Shown in pieces: positions 8,485 through 17,200 of a DNA stretch of 64,000 nucleotides. Under the pieces are notes generated by a model that ran no database searches, had not been told where the DNA came from, and saw nothing but the letters and a program-made list of their open reading frames with translations. This stretch comes from Pseudoalteromonas caenipelagi. GTDB taxonomy: Bacteria; Pseudomonadota; Gammaproteobacteria; Enterobacterales; Alteromonadaceae. The position numbers and the translations under genes are program-made. Each line of letters begins with the position of its first letter. The first letter of the stretch is position 1. The stretch covers positions 682,001 to 746,000 of the forward strand of contig NZ_JABBPG010000001.1 in NCBI RefSeq assembly GCF_013140855.1, written 5' to 3'.

Positions 8485-9149
8485 TAAAATGTGCCTCCGT
8501 CAATGTCGCCGCCTTCAACCGCTAAGCCCAATGAATTAACCCAATCTTTTACCCATGCGGTGTTGGCAATATGAGTGCTATCGTCAGACAACGCGCGAGT
8601 GGGTGCTTTTGGGTTGCCTGTAAAGTTTGGTGAGGTAAATAACTGTGCTTTAGATTCATTAGTGACGTTGCTTAGACCAACATCGCTTTTATTAATTGTT
8701 ACCGCACCCGTTTTGCCATTTACAGCTAAAACGTTATCGGTTGGGGTTCTGAGCAAAATCCAGTTTGAGAGCACGTTGGCAGGTGTGGCTTTTAGCACAT
8801 ATGACTTGTTTTCATCTGTACGAATTGCCAAGTCGCCCGGCTGCGCCGTTAGAGCAAGCATCGCCGCTTGGTTTGCTACTTCAAACGGTTGACCAATGGC
8901 TAAGCTTGGCAGCACGCCTTCTGGAATTTTACCGCTGCCATCAAGGGTCAATACCTGATTTACACCTGTGCCAGCATCTTTATAAATGGCGCTGCCAAGG
9001 GTGTCAAAAATATCAATACCACCAGGGGTTTGACCATCACCTACAAACAGCTTTTTGCTATCGGTAAGCCAAATGGGTTCACCACTTGCGGGGGTTACAT
9101 TGGTTCTGTTGGCTGCAGGGCCGCGTCTAAATTGTAATTTGTTTGCCAT
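8484..9149 (-). CDS. Mtd_N-domain tail fibre protein (first of twin)
   Basis: This 221-residue protein starts with the same Mtd_N module (KLQFRRGPAANRTN, PIWLTDSKKLFVGDGQTPGG). It then has the fibre segment LAVNGKTGAVTINKSDVGLS and the shaft repeat SPNFTGNPKAPTRALSDDST, both common in tailed-phage fibres. It ends in EGGDIDGGTF. The codons for its C-terminal DGGT carry the GGAGG ribosome site of the next gene, and the stop overlaps the next ATG (TAATG). A role as a fibre shaft between collar and tip is likely. Confidence 0.78.
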   Translation of the reverse strand: MANKLQFRRGPAANRTNVTPASGEPIWLTDSKKLFVGDGQTPGGIDIFDTLGSAIYKDAGTGVNQVLTLDGSGKIPEGVLPSLAIGQPFEVANQAAMLALTAQPGDLAIRTDENKSYVLKATPANVLSNWILLRTPTDNVLAVNGKTGAVTINKSDVGLSNVTNESKAQLFTSPNFTGNPKAPTRALSDDSTHIANTAWVKDWVNSLGLAVEGGDIDGGTF

Positions 9150-9694
9150 TATAAAGTGCCTCCATCTAGGCTAGTTGCATTAGGATAAGAATCTGAAAAA
9201 GCACCACCATCAAGCGACAATAGGCCCATAAATTTGTTGATTTCGTTGCTAACGTGCTCTTGCGTGGCATACACCATAGATGGGTCAACTTTTAAATTAA
9301 CCGCATTTGCCTGTACCACATCGATCACCGCTTTTATGCCAAGCTCGGCGCTGGCGTTGTCGGCAATATTGGGTTTGTATGTTTCTGGATATTTAACAAT
9401 GGCAAATGCCACATCATCTTCAGTATAAAAGGCGGCTTCACGAACATAAAAGCCCCCTTCGGTTGAGGGTACTACCCCCACAATTTCGAGCATCGAAGGG
9501 CTTTCATCAAGGGTTTTAGAGCTATTGATTAGCCCCCTAAAGCGTTCATTCGTAAGCCCTTGTGCATCTGGCTGGATTAGGCCGTCGCCTACGGCAAATT
9601 TGGTTAAATTGATTTTTTGGCCTGTGCCAATGGCGTTGGCAATTTTAGCTCGACCTGCTGGGGTCAGCATGGTCCAGTATTGAGGCTGAGACAT
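9149..9694 (-). CDS. Tail-fibre collar protein, P2 gpH N-terminal type (cassette 3)
   Basis: This 181-residue DUF3751-like collar domain begins MSQPQYWTMLTPAGRAKIAN and continues with LTKFAVGDGLIQPDAQ..L.NERFRG and GGFYVREAAFYTEDD. It is a classic baseplate-to-fibre adaptor. ATG 9694 follows GGAG; the longer frame to 9832 is only read-through of the overlapping gene. It overlaps the end of tail protein I by 50 bp. The C-terminus carries two DGG motifs (SLDGGAF and SLDGGTL); the last encodes the next gene's ribosome site and the stop forms TAATG with the next start. Confidence 0.85.
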   Translation of the reverse strand: MSQPQYWTMLTPAGRAKIANAIGTGQKINLTKFAVGDGLIQPDAQGLTNERFRGLINSSKTLDESPSMLEIVGVVPSTEGGFYVREAAFYTEDDVAFAIVKYPETYKPNIADNASAELGIKAVIDVVQANAVNLKVDPSMVYATQEHVSNEINKFMGLLSLDGGAFSDSYPNATSLDGGTL

Positions 9695-10316
9695 AACTAC
9701 TCCGAGGATATACTTTGATTTGATTAAAAGATTGGTTAACAAGTGCAATACACAATGACGACTCACTGGTGATTTCACTGGCGTAGTATGGATAAACTGT
9801 GGCGGTGATACCTGATGTAGCAGCACTGGCAATCGTCAACTCAGACTCGCTAAGCAAACTCACCGATAAATCAAACTGCACACTTTCACGTTTGGTATTG
9901 GTGATGGTGTCATAGATCTGTTCTATCACCTCTTGATCTATGCCTTTGTCGGTCACCGACACATCAACTGAAAAGGTCCCCGCTTCACCCTGCGGTGTTT
10001 TTTCAAACCACTCTTTTAGGTCCGTTTTATAACCAAATGGGGTAAGGCCATTGATAATGGCAAAGCGGGTGCCTAAATGTTTATGCTGCTCATAGCTTTG
10101 CGATATCACCAAACGTTTGGTTGTATCACTCCAGCTTTCGTCCCATTGCGTCACACCTTGGCTCCAAGCAAGCCAAGGTAGCAAAGACGTTGGGCAACTT
10201 TGTGCATCCCAAAGTGTTGCTATAAAGTCTGTGCCATCAAAAATTGGCTGTAGAAGATGTTGCGCTGCAACTTGTAGTTCGCTTTGCAGTTGTGTGCCAT
10301 TGTGCAATTGACTCAT
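9645..10316 (-). CDS. Tail protein I, P2 gpI-like (cassette 3)
   Basis: This 223-residue protein has the gpI layout: LPWLAWSQGVTQWDESWSDT near residue 50 and KHLGTRFAIINGL, which matches the conserved H-(K/R)-G-T region of the family. It lacks the long C-terminal extensions of the copies at 4675, 32931 and 38487 and is the shortest of the four. The start overlaps the baseplate J stop (ATGA) and its end overlaps the collar gene by 50 bp, so J-I-H are translated together. Confidence 0.83.
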   Translation of the reverse strand: MSQLHNGTQLQSELQVAAQHLLQPIFDGTDFIATLWDAQSCPTSLLPWLAWSQGVTQWDESWSDTTKRLVISQSYEQHKHLGTRFAIINGLTPFGYKTDLKEWFEKTPQGEAGTFSVDVSVTDKGIDQEVIEQIYDTITNTKRESVQFDLSVSLLSESELTIASAATSGITATVYPYYASEITSESSLCIALVNQSFNQIKVYPRSSYVSASILDHADPSRSS

Positions 10317-11218
10317 GCCACAACCTCAAAGGTGATGTTATCTAAACCGTTTTCACACCAGGCAACTTCATCTTGCGCCACAACAATGTTGCTATTTGGC
10401 TGAATAAGTTCAACTTCTTCAACGCCCTCTTGATGCAGCACCGCAAACAATGCCGAGCGTTTGATGCTTTGCCCAAGGCCATTCTGTTTCGCGATAAAGC
10501 GCGCTGTTTTTTCAAGTACTAGCTCTTTAACATGGCTGTTACCGGGGCCTTGCTCTAGTTTGATATGAGCTTGTAACGTAAACGACTTTATTTTTGCCGG
10601 CACAATGTCAACGCGATCGCCAATAGGACGAATTTTTTGCGCCTCTAACACATGCGAAACGTGCTCGGGCGCGCCCGCTTGTAGCCCAAATGCCTCGTGT
10701 AAGGTGTTCATTAAACCGCTTGATGGCAAGCCATTTTGTGACTCGTTACTTAATACCGTGAGCACAACGTGGCAAGGTGAGGGACTGGCAACATGTACAT
10801 CTTTTACCCGCTCATCAGCGCTCAAAGTATGATAGCGGTAGCTTTTACCTGTACCTGCGGTGTTTAAGCTATGAAACGCCAGTTGCACTCGCTCGCGCAG
10901 CCGCGTGTCGTTTTCGTTTTGTTGACGTACCACGCCATACTTACTGGCAATATGATCTAAATCACTGCCCATTGCGCTACTGAGCATAGTAGATTTAGCC
11001 GCGTCGTTCACTCGTGCGCGCAGCAACATGGCATGATAGGCATAGGTGTTCAGCAACTGAGTAAGTGGCTCAGACTCAAGCCCCAAGGTTTGCTCAAGCG
11101 CTGGGTTTTGCGCTAATAAATTGTTTTTTAACTCTGTAAGCAGTTGCTCGTAGTCTAACTGTTGTAACACATTAGGCGGCGGCAACTTTGATAAATCAAT
11201 CAGTTTAGATTTTGACAT
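10313..11218 (-). CDS. Baseplate J-like wedge protein (cassette 3)
   Basis: This 301-residue baseplate J family member has N-terminal IDLSKLPPPNVLQQLDYEQL, central LLRARVNDAAKS with SDLDHIASKYGV, and the signature KIRPIGDRVDIV in the C-terminal half. Family members form the wedge ring of contractile-tail baseplates. It heads cassette 3 and is coupled by ATGA to tail protein I. A small fibre-domain gene (11239-11943) is the only gene between it and the terminator that closes the core tail unit, so this cassette probably has its own promoter. Confidence 0.86.
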   Translation of the reverse strand: MSKSKLIDLSKLPPPNVLQQLDYEQLLTELKNNLLAQNPALEQTLGLESEPLTQLLNTYAYHAMLLRARVNDAAKSTMLSSAMGSDLDHIASKYGVVRQQNENDTRLRERVQLAFHSLNTAGTGKSYRYHTLSADERVKDVHVASPSPCHVVLTVLSNESQNGLPSSGLMNTLHEAFGLQAGAPEHVSHVLEAQKIRPIGDRVDIVPAKIKSFTLQAHIKLEQGPGNSHVKELVLEKTARFIAKQNGLGQSIKRSALFAVLHQEGVEEVELIQPNSNIVVAQDEVAWCENGLDNITFEVVA

Positions 11219-11238
11219 AAGCAGCTCGGCAAAGTGGT

Positions 11239-11943
11239 TTATTGGGCATCGTAAAAATAAATAGCAACGTTATTGGGCGCTAAAATTTGCCCATTACTAA
11301 TGGTATTGGTGGCCACATTCAGGTTCATAGCATTGGTAGCGTCAAGCCAGCTTCCACCTTGATTGTAGGCACAAAAATTAGGCCCATCGGCTTGAGCTTG
11401 GCGAGTGAGATTAAACGCCGTGTTACTGCCATCGGGTACATGATTAAGGTTGTATCGACCCATTACCCCTTTGGGAAAGGTTTGCGCAAATTGATTTGGC
11501 GCAGCGATTACGTCCATTTGCGGCATGGCGGTAAACTCTTCCCCTTCACCGATGGTGGCAATCATAATATGCGCGGTAACTTGGCTGTGCTCGCTGATGG
11601 TATTTCCCGTACTAAACCAGTTATCGTCCCCGGTGTTTGGGTTAACCAAAGCAAGGTTTTCACCACCAACTACGATACACTCGTTTACTTGCAGCCATTC
11701 ACCCAATTGGTGACCACCCGCAAAACTGCCTAAATTGGTATTACCAAATGAGGTGAATTTGATCAAGACGGGTTGAACAAGGGGCTGAACGAGCGAGTTA
11801 GCAAAATATTGCTCACGACCATACACAGGCAAGTTTTGGGTAAGTGGATTGTTGACAGGCTCGGCTGCAATGCTATCAATAAAAATAGTACTGGTGGATG
11901 CTCGGCACACGTCAGCATGCACCAAGGTAAAAGGATTGCTCAT
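11239..11943 (-). CDS. Stand-alone copy of a fibre internal domain
   Basis: This 234-residue protein is homologous throughout to an internal segment of the fibre at 29441-32395, about residues 520-765. Shared patterns are LTQNLPVYGREQYFA versus LTKNLPLFNRDRYFA, ALVNPN followed by W.S.G, a PKGVMGRYNLNHVPDGS-type stretch, and AMNL followed by NVAIYFYDA. It has no N-terminal coiled coil and no C-terminal HH block, so it would be the receptor-facing domain alone. It lies just upstream of baseplate J copy 3. It may be a free adhesin, a decoy or chaperone-like domain, or a donor cassette for recombination. Confidence 0.7.
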   Translation of the reverse strand: MSNPFTLVHADVCRASTSTIFIDSIAAEPVNNPLTQNLPVYGREQYFANSLVQPLVQPVLIKFTSFGNTNLGSFAGGHQLGEWLQVNECIVVGGENLALVNPNTGDDNWFSTGNTISEHSQVTAHIMIATIGEGEEFTAMPQMDVIAAPNQFAQTFPKGVMGRYNLNHVPDGSNTAFNLTRQAQADGPNFCAYNQGGSWLDATNAMNLNVATNTISNGQILAPNNVAIYFYDAQ

Positions 11944-11980
11944 AGTTTGGCTCTGCTTTTTAATGAATATTCAAAACCGC

Positions 11981-12022
11981 GCAAACAAAAAATGGGCATA
12001 GAGTAAAACCCTATGCCCATTT
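11981..12022 (-). terminator. Rho-independent terminator
   Basis: Arms AAATGGGCATAG (11990-12001) and CTATGCCCATTT (12011-12022) pair perfectly over 12 bp around a 9-nt loop. On the minus strand they are followed by TTTTGTTTGC. It lies after the hairpin at 12081-12103, making a tandem terminator behind the tail structural genes. Confidence 0.75.
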
Positions 12023-12080
12023 CGTTACGGGAAAGACCACTGTTTCAATTTGCTGAAATAGTAGCAATTATTTAGAAAAG

Positions 12081-12103
12081 AAAACGGTCAAGTTTGACCG
12101 TTT
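12081..12103 (-). terminator. Terminator-like palindrome, CGGTCAA family
   Basis: The palindrome AAAACGGTCAA-GT-TTGACCGTTTT is followed on the minus strand by TTTTCTTTTCT. Essentially the same core, CGGTCAAGTTTGACCG, recurs at 29321-29336 in the spacer that closes cassette 2. The stem is short but the T tract is strong in both places. Confidence 0.6.
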
Positions 12104-12294
12104 TGAAAAGGAAGTGGCAACTAACTGAATTTAGTTACCTTGCTGTTGGAAATGCAAAGCCACTCGCATACTCGTACTAACTCAGGCACAGTCATTCGGA
12201 ACATCTCAAAAGTGCTCTGTGAAGATATGCTTAAAACTATGTAGTGAGTGATTTAGCGAGGGCTTTGAATAGGAAGGAAAACAAGTATTAGTAA

Positions 12295-12837
12295 TTATAG
12301 GTAAGCGTCAAACTCAACGGTCTCGAATTCAAGTCTAAAATCAGCACCTATACGCGCTAAGCCACGGTTTACACGTGCAGCGCTGATGGTATAGTTGCCC
12401 GAGTTTACAAACTGACCGCTAAGCAACACTTTAGCATCTTTAATTGTTGCGATGTAACGCATATCATCTACAGGCAATTGGCCGTCGACCACACGCTCAC
12501 ACATTAGCATAAGTTCAGTATCGTTTAACGAATCAGGCAGTGGCGCTTCTTCATCAGCAGCTTGCAGGTCAGCAGTTAATGTAAACTCCGTGCCTACTTT
12601 TACCCAATGAATATCACCCACTAAGCGTGCGGCTTCACCCGTCACGGTTACATCAGTTAATGCAAGCTGTGCTAATGGTGCTTGCTCAGAGGCTTGTTGT
12701 ATATCAGCCTGTGGCGCAAAGTAATCTGCTACTTCTTGCTCGTTTTGCCACACTTCGCCTGTGAGCGGGTTAGTTAAATGCGTTACCCCGTTTACCGTAA
12801 CGCTCTGATTTTGGCTATCAAAAATAAAGTCTGTCAT
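12295..12837 (-). CDS. Small tail-associated protein of unknown function
   Basis: This 180-residue protein begins MTDFIFDSQNQSVTVNGVTH and has an acidic middle. It continues with MCERVVDGQLPVDDMRYIAT and ends with NSGNYTISAARVNRGLARIG, a beta-rich layout I have seen described for small proteins following side-fibre genes, but I cannot name a family with certainty. AAGGATATTACA precedes the ATG. It is the last gene of the core tail unit, directly before the tandem terminators, so an accessory or fibre-capping role is plausible. Confidence 0.6.
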   Translation of the reverse strand: MTDFIFDSQNQSVTVNGVTHLTNPLTGEVWQNEQEVADYFAPQADIQQASEQAPLAQLALTDVTVTGEAARLVGDIHWVKVGTEFTLTADLQAADEEAPLPDSLNDTELMLMCERVVDGQLPVDDMRYIATIKDAKVLLSGQFVNSGNYTISAARVNRGLARIGADFRLEFETVEFDAYL

Positions 12838-12867
12838 TGTAATATCCTTAAATTAATTGAGCGTGGT

Positions 12868-14181
12868 TTAAATTGCTTGCGCAATGCCTTCGGTGGTTTC
12901 GATGCGAGAAGAGCTGATATAAATTATTTTGTTATGCTGGCGGCTAATAGCGGCTATGTGACAATCATACTGAGTAATATAAAAATCATTATCCTTTTTG
13001 CGGTAACCAATGGTTATTTTAACTTGACGTTCACCTGCATGTTTTGTTTTTGGTAGAAGGGCAACACCTGAATAACGACTAAAGCTACTGTAATCAGAGT
13101 TTGTCACGTCGTGATAAGGTAGCCAAGCATCCCCATGTAAATCAACCGGAAGACTAGTTTGGCCTAGCACTAAACCCTGCTCACGAGAAAATTCATATTG
13201 GCGTGCCCGCCAAACAAACTTTGGCGGAGTGCAAATAACTTGGTCTGAACTCCCTTGGAGACTACTTATATTTTCATTGCTATGTGAATAGGCCCGAATT
13301 TCGACTGAATAATAGCCTTTTTGAGTAGTAAACTCTTGCTCAAAAGCCGCTTTATTAGCAATTGCTTTACCCATTTCCGCTTCCCCTGACGATGTACGAC
13401 TATATGCTTTACCACCACGCACATAGATTAACGCTCTATCAGATTTACGCACTTTTAATGCAGAAAAGTCTACTAAAATAGAGGTATCTATTGACCAACT
13501 ATTCGCTTTGTGAATGTTAATCGTCAGCGCTGAAGCGCTATTGTAATTGGCATTACTCGTAAATAGCCTGGCAGTGTTGTCATGATATGGTAGTAACCCG
13601 TATCCATGACCACTCGCTGTCAACGAGATTTTTCGACTAATGACTTCTACTTCACCTTGAGCGTTTATTTTTCCTAATTTCGCGGAAACGTAGCGATATA
13701 CATCACTTGTACTCCATGTTGTGTAGCCTCTATCGTAATAAAAATACATCTCTTTAGTATCAAAGTCTTCAATCGAAATATAGCTCGTTGGTGCTTGAGT
13801 AGATGTATTACTGTATTGTGAAGGGTGCTGCTGATAGTTCAAGTTTTGAATGGCATTCACTGGTGTTTGGCTAAAATAAAAGCTTTTTTGTGTCGCATTA
13901 TTGATTGATTTAATCAACTCAGGAATTTTCGACAGCTCTTGTGTTGCTTGTACCGCAAAAGCGTCTTTTGCGCTATTCAGCGACGCGGTGCTTTGGCCTA
14001 GCGAGTCTGTGGCTGTATCTAAGTGTTGCTCTGCTACAGCAACCAGTGCGGCTTCTACATTTGCGCCAGAAGTGAGCTGATTAATAGCTACACCAAGTTG
14101 CGCGTTTTCTTGAGGGGTAAGTGTGCCGTTGACAATTTTATTGGTCAACGTTTGCACTGCATTTGCAATTGTATTAGACAT
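12868..14181 (-). CDS. Tail fibre protein downstream of the side fibre
   Basis: This 437-residue protein has a helical N-terminal third (residues 1-110, heptad-like with many Ala, Gln and Asn) followed by a beta-rich, aromatic C-terminal region containing FDTKEMYFYYDRGYTTWSTS and YRKKDNDFYITQYDCHIAAI. I recognise no named family. The ATG follows TTAAGGAGAAATC. Its place between the side fibre and the small 180-residue protein supports a structural fibre or fibre-tip role in the core tail. Confidence 0.6.
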   Translation of the reverse strand: MSNTIANAVQTLTNKIVNGTLTPQENAQLGVAINQLTSGANVEAALVAVAEQHLDTATDSLGQSTASLNSAKDAFAVQATQELSKIPELIKSINNATQKSFYFSQTPVNAIQNLNYQQHPSQYSNTSTQAPTSYISIEDFDTKEMYFYYDRGYTTWSTSDVYRYVSAKLGKINAQGEVEVISRKISLTASGHGYGLLPYHDNTARLFTSNANYNSASALTINIHKANSWSIDTSILVDFSALKVRKSDRALIYVRGGKAYSRTSSGEAEMGKAIANKAAFEQEFTTQKGYYSVEIRAYSHSNENISSLQGSSDQVICTPPKFVWRARQYEFSREQGLVLGQTSLPVDLHGDAWLPYHDVTNSDYSSFSRYSGVALLPKTKHAGERQVKITIGYRKKDNDFYITQYDCHIAAISRQHNKIIYISSSRIETTEGIAQAI

Positions 14182-14200
14182 GATTTCTCCTTAATAAAAA

Positions 14201-17200
14201 TTAGATAAATGCGGCAGCAATTGGGTTAGTTGCAGCCACAGCGGCTCTGACTGGGTCTTGAATATAGTCTTGCCACTCTTGTTCGGTTTTACCGGCAAAT
14301 TTTTGGCTATCGCCAGAAGTTACTTGATTTGCTGATGCTTGAAGTTGTTGATTAAAGTTACCTTGGTGGATCACTTTTTGGTTGTAGTTGGGACCTGCGT
14401 AAATATCGCCTTTGACATAAGTAGGCCTGCCAAAGTAAAACTTTTCTCTGTCGGTATCAAAATGACACCAATTGCTGTTTTGCGGCCCTATATCAACATA
14501 ACCATTATTGGTGATGGCTCTGACTGTATTGCTCACACCTTTTGCAAGCTTGGTATTTGAGTCTTGAAGTTGAATATCACTGCGAAACTTAACCCAGCGA
14601 CTTTGATAATTCATCTGCATAGCCCAGTTGTCAGCTATATTGTCTGATCCTAAGTTCCCCATACCAATATATGAGTAACCATCTCCTATATAGCTCAAAT
14701 GCAGTGACGCTGAGTTATCTCGACCAGACTCACCAATTGAGATACCCGCAGCCTGCTCATTGGTATTCGAGCCGCTAGAGCTACTGTCCAATGTCAGCCA
14801 CGGGTTGTTTTTGCTGATATTAATATCAGCACCAAAGTCAAAGGCTTGGCTGTTGGTATACTTCATGGCCACTTTGTTAGTGTGCGAGTCGTAAATACCG
14901 GTATAGCCATTGGCCGTGTTTGGTGACCATATATAGCTATCAGTGCCCGACATTTTTAAGTCGCCACTGACTTTTACATCCCCAGTAAATGCCCATTCAC
15001 CATTTGCGGCAACTTTTGACCAGTCACTTCCATAGTTGATGTACAACTGATCAGTAGCCCCAACTAAAGCGCGTTTATCACGGATTTTAAGATCTTGCCC
15101 GCTATTGGTATCAACATGTGAGCTTTCAAAACGCGCGAGCTTGTCGCTTTTGCCGTGGTATTTATTGCTAAGTAACTTATCGCCTTCTTGTAATGCAGCT
15201 GCCTTGACCTTACCTCTAAATTCCCAGTCGTTACTCAAATGTAAGTTTCTAGCAGTCCAATGAGTTTGTCCGCTAGAGCGTCTGAATAGGGTAAAATAAT
15301 CTGCCCCTGAGCCGCTGGTCACTGGACTATTGTCACCATTGTATTCAATACCGCCACCGTGATTTGGGCTTTGCCCCACATACACAATGCCAGTTGTTTG
15401 TGCATCCACTTCAGCGCATACATTAAGTACCGCAGCGCCACTGTCATTGGCGCGAATATTTACCGTGGTATTGTCGCCGTTATCAAAGGTTGCATTACCA
15501 TTAATTGCCAGCCCCGAGGCTGTAACATAACCTTTTACCTTAAGCCCCCAGTCTTTTAGTGACATCCACTCAGTGATTGAGCTTCCACTTCTGTGTTGCC
15601 ATCTAAAATATTCATTTAAGTTATCTGAGGTTTCAAAATACAGGTAACTATTGGTATCTTGGTCCGAGGTATTTTGAAATCCAATCGCAGCACCATCAGA
15701 GTTTTCTACCCAGCGAAGTGCTTGATTAGTTAAATCAATACTTTCACCCTTAGCAACGGCACCAATCTCGCTTGGTGTGGGTTTATGACCTTCGTGGTAG
15801 ACTTGGTTACCTTGCACCGTGATAGTAGCTTCTCGGTTATCAGCTGAGCTTAGGGCAATACCTGACTTTGTTCCTTCATGTATAAACTCTTGAGGATAAC
15901 CTTCGGTATTAAAGTCACCAATCTCTATCACTTCCTGCCCATAACTTTGTACAGTTATGTTCATAGCAATGGCACTTGGAGTGTCAACTTTTGCTTGGAT
16001 TAAAAAGTGTTCATTGGTATTTGAAAGCAGACGTAAAGTAACTTGTGAGTAAGGCCCACTGAGCGACTTGATTGTAAAATCACTGTGATGATTGACTATG
16101 ATTTCAGCCGAAAACGCAACAACCGTGCTATCAGTCGTTCCTTTTAAGTTTAGCCGGATCATTGAGGCAAGCTCTGCCCCCGTTACTTTTGCAATCGTTT
16201 TAAACTCACTTTTAGTCACAAGTGGCGTACGACCAGAGATAGAAGGTAATGCTTTTACATCTGAAGCTAAGGGCTTATTGCCTTCATGATAAACCCGTTG
16301 GTTATAACCTTCCCCTGCGTAAATGTCGCCCTTAACTTTTAATTCCTTGTTAAACCAATGGTTGGGTCTATCGGTCTCATAGTGGCAAAAGTTGTCATTT
16401 TGCGCACCTAATTTTAGATACCCCCTGCCATTTGAGACTTTAAACGCCTTGTCACCATATTCACCGGTCGTAGTTTCTAAAGTGACGCCACTTACTTTTA
16501 CAGAGTCAGAAAACGCCCACGCGCCTTTGGCGGATACATTAGAAAAATCGCCATTGTAGTTGACGTACAGCATCTCGGGCGTGTGAGCTACAAGCGCACG
16601 ACCACCTCTAAGTCTAAAGTCATTACCGTGAGTAAAGTCGAACTCAGAGTCCACCAAGCGCTGTAATTTGCTATCTGCTGCTTGCAGTCCTGCACGCGCT
16701 TCACTGACTACTTCCTCTTTGGTTTTGCCTCCTAAGCGCTGTGAATCAGGTGCTGTGCCCCCTGCAATTTCTGCCACTTCATTACGAATTGACTGTGCCT
16801 CAACAACAGAATTTGCAGCACTATCTTCACTGGCTTTTGCCGCAACCTGACTGGCTTGTGCCGTTGCAGCCGATTGCGCTGCATTGCTTTCACTGGTTTT
16901 GGCTGCCGCTTTACTCGCAGCGGCTGCCGTAGCCGATGATGCGGCATTGGTTTCACTGGTTTTCGCCGCAGCTTTACTTGTAGCTGCAGCGCTGGCTGAG
17001 CTGGCTGCCGCTGATTGACTAGAGGCTGCTGCGGTTTTACTACTCGCTGCGCTACTTGCAGAATTTGCTGCTGCGGTTTCGCTGGCCTTGGCCGCTTCTT
17101 CGCTACCAAGCGCTGCCTCGGCTGACTCAGCAGCTGCGGCTTTACTTGATGCCGCCGCCGATTTGCTCAACCCCGCACTAATCGCAGAACCCGCCGCTGC

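Larger units (their letters stand above)
11944..12294. other. Gene-free spacer with two terminators
   Basis: The 351-bp gap separates the core tail unit (ends at 12295) from cassette 3 (starts at 11943). It contains two minus-strand hairpins, at 12081-12103 and 11990-12022, listed separately. I see no gene. The about 45 bp between the second hairpin and ATG 11943 leave little room for a promoter, so any promoter may overlap the hairpins. Confidence 0.6.

Noticed and set aside
8059..9149. Diversity-generating retroelement, suggested by Mtd_N domains
   Set aside because: No reverse transcriptase, template repeat or C-type lectin variable region is visible in the window; only the N-terminal Mtd-like module is shared.
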